Below are positions 33,154 through 41,255 of a DNA stretch of 41,255 bases, piece after piece. Both the position numbers and the translations under genes were made by a program. Numbering within the stretch: the stretch's first letter is position 1; the number at the start of each line of letters is the position of its first letter. Source of the DNA: Pseudopedobacter sp043763845 (GTDB lineage: Bacteria; Bacteroidota; Bacteroidia; Sphingobacteriales; Sphingobacteriaceae); the NCBI GenBank assembly GCA_043763845.1, contig JAYULE010000133.1, positions 1 through 41,255 of the forward strand, written 5' to 3'. The notes beneath the pieces are model-generated. The model was not told the origin of the DNA. It ran no database searches and saw only the letters and a program-made list of their open reading frames with translations.

Positions 33154-36108
33154 ATGCATACATTTAAAGTTTTTGCAAGCGTAACTTGTATTAATTTTTA
33201 TGATAAAGCAATGTTAAGAGTAGAAAACGATAAGCCCTGTAAACTGGTTTATTCGCTAGCAAAACACGAGTATTTAGGGTATTTAATTGAACCACACGTT
33301 GTTCAGTTAAATCAAAACGGTGATTTTTCGTTCTCGCACCAGCGTATTTTTAGTAACACCGCCAAAGAGTTTTTGCAACTTATTGATAGTACCGATTTAA
33401 AACTTATTAAACTTTTAGAAGAAGTTGAGCAAGATGCGGTTATAAAAAAATACCACAAAAAAGTAATCAGACCGGTAGAGTTTTTTAGTAAAATTTGGAG
33501 CGAACAAGTTTATGATTCCATAAGACCTAAAATTGAAAAAAAACTAAAAGATGCGTTATTACTTATAAAAGATAAACCACTTTATTTGATGAGTAAAGAG
33601 GGTTGGCCTGTTGAAAAACAGTTTTTTTTAGCCACCGAACCTGCAACCATACTTTTTCATTTTAGGAGAAACGAAACCGAAACACGTTATTTTCCTACCA
33701 TAAAATATCAAGAAAACCGCATTGATTTTATGTTTAAAGATGCGCAGGTAATATTAAACCAACCGGCACACTTGCTTTTAGAAAATACGCTTTACCATTT
33801 CGAAGATGATTTGGAGGGTAAAAAATTGCAACCCTTTTTAAACAAGCGTTTTATATCTATACCAAAATCATCGGAAGAAACTTACTTTACAAAATTTATT
33901 GCCCCATTAATAGAAAAGCACCACGTTTACGCCGAAGGGTTTACCATAAATACCGAAAAATATGAGGCTGTACCCATATTAAAAGTTGTTTTTAACGCGT
34001 TGGGGTCTTCGCAAATTCAGCTTTATTTTAAGTATAACAATTATATTTTTGCTGCTGGTGCCGAGCGACAGGTAACCGTTAGAATGGAGCGAAACGGAGA
34101 CGATTACGCTTTTCATCGCATTAAACGTTCATTAATTTGGGAAAAAAATAAGCTAAATGAGTTATTAGATTTAGGTTTAGAAAGCACATCGTCTCTGTTA
34201 GTGCATTTGCAGGTAAAAGATGTTTCTGATGATGTTTCCGAACAATCGTTCTCGGTTTTTGATTGGATAAGCGACCATTACCAACAATTGGTAGATTCGG
34301 GATTCGAGTTTGAGCAAGATGCCAGTACCAAAAAATATGTTTTGGGCGACAGCAAAATAGACCTTGAATTTAAAGAACGTAACGATTGGTTTGATATTGA
34401 AGGCACAGTGCTTTTTGGTACTTACCGCATACCGTTTATACAGTTACGTAACCATATTTTAAATAAAAAGCGAGAATTTGTTTTGCCTAATGGCGATATT
34501 GCTATAATACCCGAAAAATGGTTTGCCCAATATGCTAACCTACTTAGTTTTACCGAAGGCACTCATAACTTACAACTTAAAAAACACCACGTTGGCCTAA
34601 TTCACGATTTTGCTAATAGCCAGTTGGCAACCGTTACTATGGATAGAAAACTGCAAAAACTATCCAACTTTGATGAAATAGATGCCACACCAGTGCCACA
34701 AAATTTTATTGGCGAGTTGCGTCCTTACCAAAAAGCGGGGTACGATTGGTTTCACTTTTTACAAAAATATAACTTTGGTGGCTGCCTTGCCGATGATATG
34801 GGGCTTGGCAAAACCATACAAACGCTTGCCTTATTGCAAAAAGAAAAAGAAGTGAATAGTTTATTGGAGGTGCACCCAACATCGTTAATTGTAATGCCAA
34901 CATCGTTAATTTACAATTGGTTAAACGAAGCAAAAAAGTTTACTCCCAACTTAAATTTATATGTGCATACGGGCACTTTACGAAACAAAAACTCAGCATT
35001 TTTTACCCAATACGATGTTGTAATTACCACCTATGGCATTACCCGTGTTGATATTGATTTGCTACACGAAATTTATTTTAACTATGTTATTTTAGACGAA
35101 AGCCAAAATATAAAAAACCCAAGCTCAAAATCGTTTAAAGCAGTTAAACAATTACGGTCAAAATTTAAACTTATACTATCGGGCACACCCGTAGAAAATA
35201 CCGTAAACGATTTATGGACACAAATGAGTTTTATAAATCCTGGCTTATTAGGTTCGCAAAAGTTTTTTTATAAAGATTTTGTAGAACCCATTGAAAAGAA
35301 AAAAGACGAAGACAAAGCCCAACGTTTGCAAACTTTAATAAAGCCGTTTGTTATGCGGCGAACTAAAGAACAGGTTGCTACCGAGTTGCCGCCAAAAACC
35401 GAAACGCTGTTTTATTGTAAAATGACCGAAGCCCAATCCGAGTTTTACGAAAAAACAAAATCGGAATACCGCAACGAAATTTTAAAAGCTTTAGAAAATG
35501 GCACCTACCATAAAAAGCCTATTCAAATGTTGCAGGGTTTAACCAAATTACGGCAAATTGCAAATCACCCGATAATGGTTGATGGGGATTATGAAGCCAA
35601 TTCGGGAAAGTTTGAAGACGTAATACACAAACTACAAAGTGTGGTTGAAGGCGGACATAAAGTTTTGATTTTTTCGCAGTTTGTAAAACAACTTGTCATT
35701 TACCGCAAATATTTTGATGCAAACCATACCCAATATTCGTATTTAGATGGTGCAACGCAAAACAGAGGAGTTGTGGTTGAGGATTTTAAGAATGACGAAC
35801 AAAAGAAAATATTTTTAATTTCGATAAAAGCTGGAGGCGTAGGCTTAAACCTTACCGAAGCGGATTATGTTTTTATTTTAGACCCGTGGTGGAATCCTGC
35901 CGTTGAGCAACAAGCTATTGACAGAACTCACCGTATAGGACAAACTAAAAACGTTTTTATTTATAAGTTTATCAGCAAAGATACAGTAGAAGAAAAAATA
36001 CTTGCCCTACAAAATCGTAAATTACGGGTGGCGCAATCGTTAATAACTACCGAAGAAAGTTTCTTTAAATCGTTAACCGATAGTGATATTAAGGAGATTT
36101 TGGGGTAG
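33154..36108 (+). CDS. SNF2-family DEAD/DEAH-box helicase-like ATPase
   Basis: A 984-residue protein. The first ~520 residues are a conserved but uncharacterised Bacteroidetes-type extension; the rest is a SNF2 double-RecA motor. Motif I is DDMGLGKT (about 546-553), motif II DESQ in LDESQNIKNP (about 646, a common DEAH variant), motif III LSGTPVENT, motif V GGVGLNL and motif VI QAIDRTHRIGQ (about 922). SNF2 proteins move along double-stranded DNA without true unwinding and remodel bound proteins. An inner Met at residue 20 (MLRVENDKP) may be the true start. The gene stands alone, bracketed by a 16-bp inverted repeat. Confidence 0.92.
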   Translation: MHTFKVFASVTCINFYDKAMLRVENDKPCKLVYSLAKHEYLGYLIEPHVVQLNQNGDFSFSHQRIFSNTAKEFLQLIDSTDLKLIKLLEEVEQDAVIKKYHKKVIRPVEFFSKIWSEQVYDSIRPKIEKKLKDALLLIKDKPLYLMSKEGWPVEKQFFLATEPATILFHFRRNETETRYFPTIKYQENRIDFMFKDAQVILNQPAHLLLENTLYHFEDDLEGKKLQPFLNKRFISIPKSSEETYFTKFIAPLIEKHHVYAEGFTINTEKYEAVPILKVVFNALGSSQIQLYFKYNNYIFAAGAERQVTVRMERNGDDYAFHRIKRSLIWEKNKLNELLDLGLESTSSLLVHLQVKDVSDDVSEQSFSVFDWISDHYQQLVDSGFEFEQDASTKKYVLGDSKIDLEFKERNDWFDIEGTVLFGTYRIPFIQLRNHILNKKREFVLPNGDIAIIPEKWFAQYANLLSFTEGTHNLQLKKHHVGLIHDFANSQLATVTMDRKLQKLSNFDEIDATPVPQNFIGELRPYQKAGYDWFHFLQKYNFGGCLADDMGLGKTIQTLALLQKEKEVNSLLEVHPTSLIVMPTSLIYNWLNEAKKFTPNLNLYVHTGTLRNKNSAFFTQYDVVITTYGITRVDIDLLHEIYFNYVILDESQNIKNPSSKSFKAVKQLRSKFKLILSGTPVENTVNDLWTQMSFINPGLLGSQKFFYKDFVEPIEKKKDEDKAQRLQTLIKPFVMRRTKEQVATELPPKTETLFYCKMTEAQSEFYEKTKSEYRNEILKALENGTYHKKPIQMLQGLTKLRQIANHPIMVDGDYEANSGKFEDVIHKLQSVVEGGHKVLIFSQFVKQLVIYRKYFDANHTQYSYLDGATQNRGVVVEDFKNDEQKKIFLISIKAGGVGLNLTEADYVFILDPWWNPAVEQQAIDRTHRIGQTKNVFIYKFISKDTVEEKILALQNRKLRVAQSLITTEESFFKSLTDSDIKEILG

Positions 36109-36195
36109 TGCCCTAAAAAACATAGCGTAGGTTTATTTTTCTTAAGCTAAAGTGATTTAATTAAAATATTATGCTTTTAAATTAAATTTTTTATT

Positions 36196-36765
36196 TTATT
36201 TTGAAATAGCATCTATAATTTCATTACCCACGGGACTAACCGCACTAGGGAAAAATTTAATTAATTCGCCATTTTCATTAACTAAATATTTGCAAAAATT
36301 CCAAGTAGGTGCTTGCTCATTCCATCCGTTTTGGGTTTTTGTGGTAAGCCATTGATAAAGCGGGGCAATATCTTTTCCTTTTACAGCAACTTTATCAAAC
36401 ATTTGAAAAGTAACACCATAATTTTTTTCACAAAACGATTGAATAGTTTTAGCTGTACCAGATTCTTGTCCCCCAAAATCGTTACAAGGGAAACCTAAAA
36501 CAGTAATTTTGTTGCCGTAGGTTTCATGTAGTTTTTGTAACTCTTTGTATTGTGGGGTGTAGCCACACTCGCTTGCAGTGTTTACAATTAACACTTTTTT
36601 GCCTTTGTATTTTGCAAAGTCTATAACTGTACCATCAATGGCGTTTAATTTAAAGTTGTAAAATGAACTGATAACGTTACTTTCGGTTTGCATATTAGTT
36701 GGTTTTGTTTTAGTTTGTCCCATACATGATGCTAAGGACATTAAGAATAGGTATACTATTTTCAT
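36196..36765 (-). CDS. Glutathione peroxidase family lipoprotein
   Basis: A 189-residue thioredoxin-fold peroxidase. The leader ends in a clear lipobox, L11-A-S-C14, so the protein is probably lipid-anchored in the envelope. Catalytic residues: Cys67 (NTASECGYTPQY), Gln100 (FGGQESG), and Trp155-Asn156 (PTWNFCKYL). Cysteine replaces selenocysteine, and such enzymes usually use thioredoxin instead of glutathione. It probably removes peroxides outside the inner membrane. Gap of 72 bp to the ribF stop. Confidence 0.93.
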   Translation of the reverse strand: MKIVYLFLMSLASCMGQTKTKPTNMQTESNVISSFYNFKLNAIDGTVIDFAKYKGKKVLIVNTASECGYTPQYKELQKLHETYGNKITVLGFPCNDFGGQESGTAKTIQSFCEKNYGVTFQMFDKVAVKGKDIAPLYQWLTTKTQNGWNEQAPTWNFCKYLVNENGELIKFFPSAVSPVGNEIIDAISK

Positions 36766-36837
36766 AATTATTTTTTTAATTAAACTTAGGTAGCATTAAA
36801 TTGTTTACTAATCATTTAATAATAATAAATTATTTAA

Positions 36838-37863
36838 TTATTTGTTTTTAAAATAGGCTAATGCAGCTTCTTTATCTTTACCTAATTGGTTAGTTAACTC
36901 GGTTAAGTTCTCAAACTTCACATCTTTACGTATAAAGTGCAAAAAATCTATTTTTATGGTTTGATGGTAAATATCGTCTTCAAAATCAAAAATATTTACT
37001 TCTATATTTTGGCTCATGCCGTTTATGGTAGGGCGGTGGCCAATGTAAGCCATACCAAAATAAGTGTTGGTGTTATCGTCATCAACATCGCTATGGTAAA
37101 AATTAATATGGTTAGGCGCAAACGGGTTTCTAATTTCTTGATTTTTGTTTTTTATTTGGTCGCTATCAATGTGTACCAATACGGCATAAATCCCGTCGGA
37201 TGGTATCAATTTATAATTTTCTTCTACAAAAATATTTGCTGTTGGGTAACCTAGGGTTCGGCCAATTTGGTCGCCACGTATAACTTTACCGTTTAAAGTA
37301 AATGGGTGCCCCATAAAATTGTTGGCAGTACCCACATCGCAATTTAAAAGTGCTGTTCTAATTTTGGTTGATGATACGCTCATGTTCTCCACATCTTGTT
37401 CGGGTATTTCAATTACTTGGTAGTTATATTGGGCAGCATATTGTTGTAATTCTTTTAAGCCGCCGCTTCTATCCTTTCCAAAATGGTGGTTGTGGCCAAT
37501 AATTATTTTTGTGGTTCCAATTTTATTTACTAAAATTTCTTCTATATATTGTTGTGGTAAAAGGTTCGAAAAATCGCGAGTAAAAGGAGTTATTATTAAA
37601 TGATTTACACCATAGTTTTCAAGTAAAAGTGCTTTTTCGCTCATGGTGTTTATCAATTTTAAGTCTTGCTCTTCAGGATGTAAAATCATCCTTGGGTGCG
37701 GAAAAAACGAAAGTATTACCACTTCGGCATTGGTGGCATGCGCTTCTTGTACCAGTTTTGCAATAATTTTTTGATGCCCGTAATGTACCCCATCAAAAGT
37801 GCCAATGGTAACTACTGCTTTAGGTAGTTTTTTAAATTCGTTTATGTGGTGGTAAATTTTCAT
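36838..37863 (-). CDS. ribF: Bifunctional riboflavin kinase/FAD synthetase
   Basis: A 341-residue enzyme making FMN and then FAD. The N-terminal nucleotidyltransferase domain has TIGTFDGVHYGHQ (19-31), IGHNHHFGKDRSG (122-134) and SSTKIRTAL. The C-terminal flavokinase has NGKVIRGDQIGRTLGYPTAN (191-210) and IGHRPTI. An extra Asn/Asp-rich stretch of about 35 residues (about 233-268) separates two strands of the kinase domain, where most RibF proteins have a short turn. It is not obviously disruptive. Confidence 0.95.
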   Translation of the reverse strand: MKIYHHINEFKKLPKAVVTIGTFDGVHYGHQKIIAKLVQEAHATNAEVVILSFFPHPRMILHPEEQDLKLINTMSEKALLLENYGVNHLIITPFTRDFSNLLPQQYIEEILVNKIGTTKIIIGHNHHFGKDRSGGLKELQQYAAQYNYQVIEIPEQDVENMSVSSTKIRTALLNCDVGTANNFMGHPFTLNGKVIRGDQIGRTLGYPTANIFVEENYKLIPSDGIYAVLVHIDSDQIKNKNQEIRNPFAPNHINFYHSDVDDDNTNTYFGMAYIGHRPTINGMSQNIEVNIFDFEDDIYHQTIKIDFLHFIRKDVKFENLTELTNQLGKDKEAALAYFKNK

Positions 37864-37934
37864 TACGGTTTTTTATAAACAAATGTAATTTTATACAATG
37901 GTTATTTTTTGTAATTTTTATTAAATTGGAATAT

Positions 37935-37959
37935 AAAAAACCCTTTATTAGGGCTTTTT
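37935..37959 (-). terminator. Terminator of the small secreted protein gene
   Basis: On the minus strand AAAAAGCCCT, loop, AGGGTTTTTT forms a hairpin with a U-tract (CCCT 37941-37944 pairs with AGGG 37950-37953, extended by A/T pairs) a few bases after the stop codon at 37963. Confidence 0.7.
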
Positions 37960-37962
37960 GTA

Positions 37963-38154
37963 TTATTTTTTATTGGCTTTGTGGCGCATATCGGGTGTGC
38001 CATCTTTTTTTAATGGGCCTTTTACTTTTTTGTTTTGTTTAAAGCGTTTATCAATAGTGCCATCTTTTTTTAATTGCAATTGTAAGGCACAAACTGGGGT
38101 AATTGTGCTAAAGCTTAGTATTGTAAGCATTAGTAATGTTATAATTTTTTTCAT
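37963..38154 (-). CDS. Small secreted protein with two KKDGTxD repeats
   Basis: 63 residues. A Sec signal peptide fills residues 1-23 (KKIITLLMLTILSFSTITPVCA). The mature part is two near-identical 16-residue repeats, LKKDGTIDKRFKQNKK (28-43) and LKKDGTPDMRHKANKK (48-63), strongly basic. The KKDGTPDMR pattern is known to me from short exported proteins of Bacteroidetes, all without assigned function. Own terminator downstream. Function unknown. Confidence 0.8.
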   Translation of the reverse strand: MKKIITLLMLTILSFSTITPVCALQLQLKKDGTIDKRFKQNKKVKGPLKKDGTPDMRHKANKK

Positions 38155-38312
38155 GTTTAATTTGTTTTAGTTAATCTAATGTATCATTTTTTTTAACCAA
38201 AAACTGATAATTTGTAAACAAAATTTTTATCCAATAACGTTGGTAACCTATTTGTTGTATAATTTAAATAAGAAGCATTATAAATATTACAGTTATAAAT
38301 ATTTTTAAACTT

Positions 38313-38543
38313 TTATAATAATTTATCAATAGCTGCTGCTAAATTATTGTCTTTCTCGGTAACAGTGTCGCCAGCATCGTGTGTTGTAAGCCAAATTTCT
38401 ACTTTATTATACGTGTTTTTTATAGTAGGGTGGTGGTTATTTTGCTCGGCTAATAATGCTACCCTTGTTAAAAATGCAAATGCTTCAGAAAAGTCTTTAA
38501 AAGTAAAAGATAGGTAAAGCGAGTTGTTTATTTGTTTCCACAT
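38313..38543 (-). CDS. Pterin-4a-carbinolamine dehydratase (short form)
   Basis: A 76-residue member of the 4a-hydroxytetrahydrobiopterin dehydratase family, shorter than the usual 95-105 because the N-terminal strand region is reduced. Active-site residues are present: NNHHP (H37, H38), TYNKVEIWLTTHDAGD (H55) and TEKD. The enzyme regenerates pterin cofactor for aromatic amino acid hydroxylases; no hydroxylase gene is nearby. Family clear, role in this organism open. Confidence 0.88.
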   Translation of the reverse strand: MWKQINNSLYLSFTFKDFSEAFAFLTRVALLAEQNNHHPTIKNTYNKVEIWLTTHDAGDTVTEKDNNLAAAIDKLL

Positions 38544-38779
38544 AATTTGAGTTTATTGTTTTATAAGTAGATTAATACATATTTGGTATTTAAAATTAAA
38601 GCTTTGATTTAACTTTTATATACGCCAACAAGATAAAAAAATTATATTGAAACTGATTGGATAATTAAAAAATTTAACGTAAATTTTGATGAAAAAGTAC
38701 ATATTTTTCTAAATTTAAAATGCGTTAAAGTTTGTTAAACTATATACCTTAATTTGCTAGCTTCAATATATTTGTTGTT

Positions 38780-40615
38780 ATGAGTAAGCAAAGCGTTCGC
38801 TTTATTATTGGTTTAATGAGTTTTGCACTTTTGGGTGTATTGGCAATGCAATACTATTTTATCAAAGAATCTTACTCGTATAAATCTCAATTATTTGATC
38901 GAACAATTAACGAAGCTTTAAATAATGTGTCGTTAAAATTAGAGAGACAAGAAGCTGCAGTTTTTTTAGCCCAAAAAACATTCAAAGAAATAATTAAACC
39001 CAAAGCTAATAGTGTCGCAAATTCAATAATCAAAAAATACAGAAACAAAAATCTTAATCCAGGTTTAGCTTTTGCCAAATTAATGCGCTACAAGCAAAAA
39101 AAAGCCGATAGTTTATTTAAATTACAAGATAGCACCATACGCACTAATTACCCAAATGTATTGGTGTTTAATGATGTGGCTCCGGCCGAGTACGCCGATT
39201 TATCAAATTACAAATTTAAAATAAGTGTTGAGCAGGTAGAAGACGAATACGGTTTTAGCCACAATGTAGTGCAAAGCGTAGTTAGAGAAAAACAAATAAA
39301 ACCGGCCTCTAAAAGTCTAAAATCGCCCACAGTTGTAGATTCGGTAAGGCAATACATAATTTTCGACCAACAAGATGGCCCAATACTTAAAATTTTACCC
39401 CGTTCCAATTTTATAGCTACAATAAAAGCTAAAAATATTGAACTGGAAAAACAACGCAGACTACAGGAAAATGTAGCAAAAAATGTTAAAAAATTTTTAG
39501 ACTCGGCCGAAACAAAAGTTAAAAATGGGCATCTTTTACAAGATATTGCAAACGAGTATCAACAAGTAAATATCCCATTAAAAAACCGTATAAAACCACA
39601 AATTACAGATTCGTTACTAAATATTGAATTAAAAAATAGTGGTATATTTTTAGATTACAATTATAAAATTAACAGCAATTTAAACGATTCGCTGATTTTT
39701 TTAAAAGCTAATCAAACCACTTTTAACCCATATAATACTTATAAAACCCCTTTATTTAAAAGCGATGTGGTTAGAGATGGCGGTTATTTAACCATTACTT
39801 TCCCTCAAAAAAACTCGGTAATACTAAGCAATATGCGGGTGATTTTAGCTTCGTCGGGGGCTTTGTTGCTTATTTTAATTGGTAGCTTTGCTTACACCAT
39901 ATTTTCTATTTTAAGGCAGAAAAAAAATGCAGAAATAAAAGCCGATTTTATTAATAACATGACACATGAATTTAAAACTCCGGTGTCAACCATTATGATA
40001 GCCAGCGAAGCATTAAGCGACCCCGATATTAATTACGACACTAACCGTGTAAACCGTTTGGCGGGTATTATTTACGATGAAAACAAACGCCTTAGCGACC
40101 ATATAGAACGTGTACTAAACATTGCAAAAGCCGAAGAAACGGATGTTATCATCGAAAGCGTTCCGTTTGGCGTAAACCAAATTATATTGGATGTAACCCA
40201 TAGTTTTCGCCTACAATTACAAAGGGAAGATGCCCAACTAAATCTAAATTTAGATGCTATTAACGATACAATTTTAGGTGACAAGCTACATTTTACCAAC
40301 ATAATTTTTAACTTATTGGATAATGCAATTAAATACAGCACCAACCAACCTTATATTGCCTTAAGTACTCAAAATATTGGTAAAGAAATTGTTATAAAAA
40401 TTGCTGATAAGGGAATTGGGATAGGTAAAGATCAACAAAAAAAAATATTCGATCAATTTTACCGCGTACCTACTGGCAATATACATAACGTTAAAGGCTT
40501 TGGCTTAGGCCTTAGCTATGTAAATACAATGGTTAAAAAAATGAACGGTACCATAAACGTAAAAAGCGAAAAAGATAAAGGTGCCGAGTTTATTATTAAA
40601 TTTATAGCGCATTAA
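38780..40615 (+). CDS. Sensor histidine kinase
   Basis: A 611-residue two-pass membrane kinase. Helix 1 is at about 8-28, a periplasmic domain of some 320 residues (lysine-rich, helical) follows, and helix 2 is at about 352-375. The HisKA phospho-acceptor is H396 in FINNMTHEFKTPVSTIM, followed by a HATPase with N box (NLLDNAIKYS), G1 (DKGIGIG) and G2 (GFGLGLSYV). The layout and the partner regulator 23 bp downstream recall RprX/RprY of Bacteroides, but orthology is not proven. Confidence 0.94.
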   Translation: MSKQSVRFIIGLMSFALLGVLAMQYYFIKESYSYKSQLFDRTINEALNNVSLKLERQEAAVFLAQKTFKEIIKPKANSVANSIIKKYRNKNLNPGLAFAKLMRYKQKKADSLFKLQDSTIRTNYPNVLVFNDVAPAEYADLSNYKFKISVEQVEDEYGFSHNVVQSVVREKQIKPASKSLKSPTVVDSVRQYIIFDQQDGPILKILPRSNFIATIKAKNIELEKQRRLQENVAKNVKKFLDSAETKVKNGHLLQDIANEYQQVNIPLKNRIKPQITDSLLNIELKNSGIFLDYNYKINSNLNDSLIFLKANQTTFNPYNTYKTPLFKSDVVRDGGYLTITFPQKNSVILSNMRVILASSGALLLILIGSFAYTIFSILRQKKNAEIKADFINNMTHEFKTPVSTIMIASEALSDPDINYDTNRVNRLAGIIYDENKRLSDHIERVLNIAKAEETDVIIESVPFGVNQIILDVTHSFRLQLQREDAQLNLNLDAINDTILGDKLHFTNIIFNLLDNAIKYSTNQPYIALSTQNIGKEIVIKIADKGIGIGKDQQKKIFDQFYRVPTGNIHNVKGFGLGLSYVNTMVKKMNGTINVKSEKDKGAEFIIKFIAH

Positions 40616-40638
40616 AATATATTTAACCCTAACTCTTT

Positions 40639-41255
40639 ATGCAACAACAAAGAATTCTTTTAGTTGAAGACGACCCCAATTTAGGCTTACTTTTAGAAGA
40701 TTACTTACAAATTAAAGGCAAATTTAAGATAGTGTTAGCCAAAGATGGCGATGCTGGTTTAAGAGCTTTTACTGCCGAAGATTTTGATATTTGCATTTTA
40801 GATGTAATGATGCCAAAAAAAGATGGTTTTACTTTGGGTAAAGAAATAAGAAAAATAAACCCAAATGTACCTATCATTTTTGCATCAGCAAAAGCAATGA
40901 TAGAAGATAAAACTACGGCTTATAATTTGGGAGGCGATGATTACATAACCAAACCTTTTAGAATTGAAGAGTTACTTTTAAGGATTAATGCACTTTTAAA
41001 ACGTACCGCACTTGCTGCCGGTAAAGAAGAAAAACAGCCAACAACTTTTAACATTGGTACCTACTATTTCGATTATACAAACCAAGTAATTGTTAGAAAT
41101 GAGCATCAACAAAAATTAAGTACCAAAGAAGCCGAATTGCTGCGTTTACTTTGCTTAAAAATAAACGATGTACTAACCCGTGAAGAAGCTTTACTTAAAA
41201 TTTGGCATGATGATAACTACTTTAATGGCCGCAGTATGGATGTTTTTTTAAGCAA
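40639..41255 (+). CDS. OmpR-type response regulator (cut by window edge)
   Basis: 205 complete codons are visible. The receiver domain has the acidic pair in VEDDP, phospho-acceptor D55 (ICILDVMMP), Ser/Ala-rich FASAKA and Lys in ITKPF. The winged-helix DNA-binding domain begins at about 135 (NIGTYYFDYTNQVIV, LSTKEAELLRLLC, REEALLKIWHDDNYFNGRSMDVF) and is cut just in the recognition helix. It is translated just after the sensor kinase (23-bp gap) and is its cognate partner. Confidence 0.95.
   Translation, partial: MQQQRILLVEDDPNLGLLLEDYLQIKGKFKIVLAKDGDAGLRAFTAEDFDICILDVMMPKKDGFTLGKEIRKINPNVPIIFASAKAMIEDKTTAYNLGGDDYITKPFRIEELLLRINALLKRTALAAGKEEKQPTTFNIGTYYFDYTNQVIVRNEHQQKLSTKEAELLRLLCLKINDVLTREEALLKIWHDDNYFNGRSMDVFLS

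Noticed and set aside
38767..38774. TATATTTG as promoter of the sensor kinase at 38780
   Set aside because: A perfect -7 match, but only 5 bp before the ATG and without a TTG at the right distance; it would give a leaderless mRNA, so I do not list it.

Overview
The window looks like chromosomal DNA of a Bacteroidetes/Bacteroidota bacterium, probably of the Sphingobacteriales type. The signs are low GC content, a TTG-N19-TAnnTTTG promoter, and typical family gene groups: acpP-fabF-rnc next to an IPExxxVDY protein and pyk, tig-clpP-clpX, a very large TamB, LytS/LytTR signalling, and small secreted KKDGTPD proteins. It is mostly housekeeping DNA, with an unusually rich set of small intergenic repeats. 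I find no prophage, complete insertion sequence, CRISPR array or rRNA.

Layout. 1-2362 (minus): end of a sugar-acid catabolic operon (L-rhamnose mutarotase family, UxaA-type dehydratase, SDR), best read as oxidative L-fucose breakdown. 2734-4096 (minus): a DinB-like protein and an Rpn/PD-(D/E)XK nuclease carrying an in-frame palindromic insertion. 4552-11150 (minus): clpX, clpP, tig, tRNA-Leu(UAG), rnc, fabF, acpP. 11293-13303 (plus): IPExxxVDY protein and pyruvate kinase. 13612-17894 (minus): VWA protein, HIRAN protein, ORF6N protein and tsaD. 17907-22343 (plus): tamB. 22345-23202 (minus): SirB1/transglutaminase-like protein. 23514-29231 (plus): a methyltransferase, then a tightly packed run metZ-osmC-rrf2-argB-proC-argE-like linking sulfur-amino-acid and arginine/proline synthesis. 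29411-31135 (plus): a LytS/LytTR two-component pair with a striking inverted repeat at its promoter, followed by a decayed permease region full of direct repeats. 32193-36108 (plus): two DoxX-like proteins and a SNF2-family ATPase. 36196-38543 (minus): lipoprotein glutathione peroxidase, ribF, a small secreted repeat protein and a pterin carbinolamine dehydratase. 38780-41255 (plus): a sensor kinase and OmpR-type regulator, the latter cut by the window end.

The most unusual content is between genes. Three loci (about 6611-6890, 8525-8846, 23206-23500) share one architecture: short degenerate words repeated in a left arm, a plain core, then the reverse complement of the same words in a right arm. 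Two of them use the same word, GTCGTAAGTC. A GC-rich palindrome of about 21 bp sits in frame inside the Rpn gene (its removal restores a Trp codon) and again inside one of two copies of a longer hairpin element (13417-13528 and 32927-33030). A pair of ~90-bp repeats flanks the ORF6N gene, and a 93-bp direct repeat flanks remnant ORFs behind the LytTR system. All family assignments come from reading the protein sequences by eye; no database search was run.
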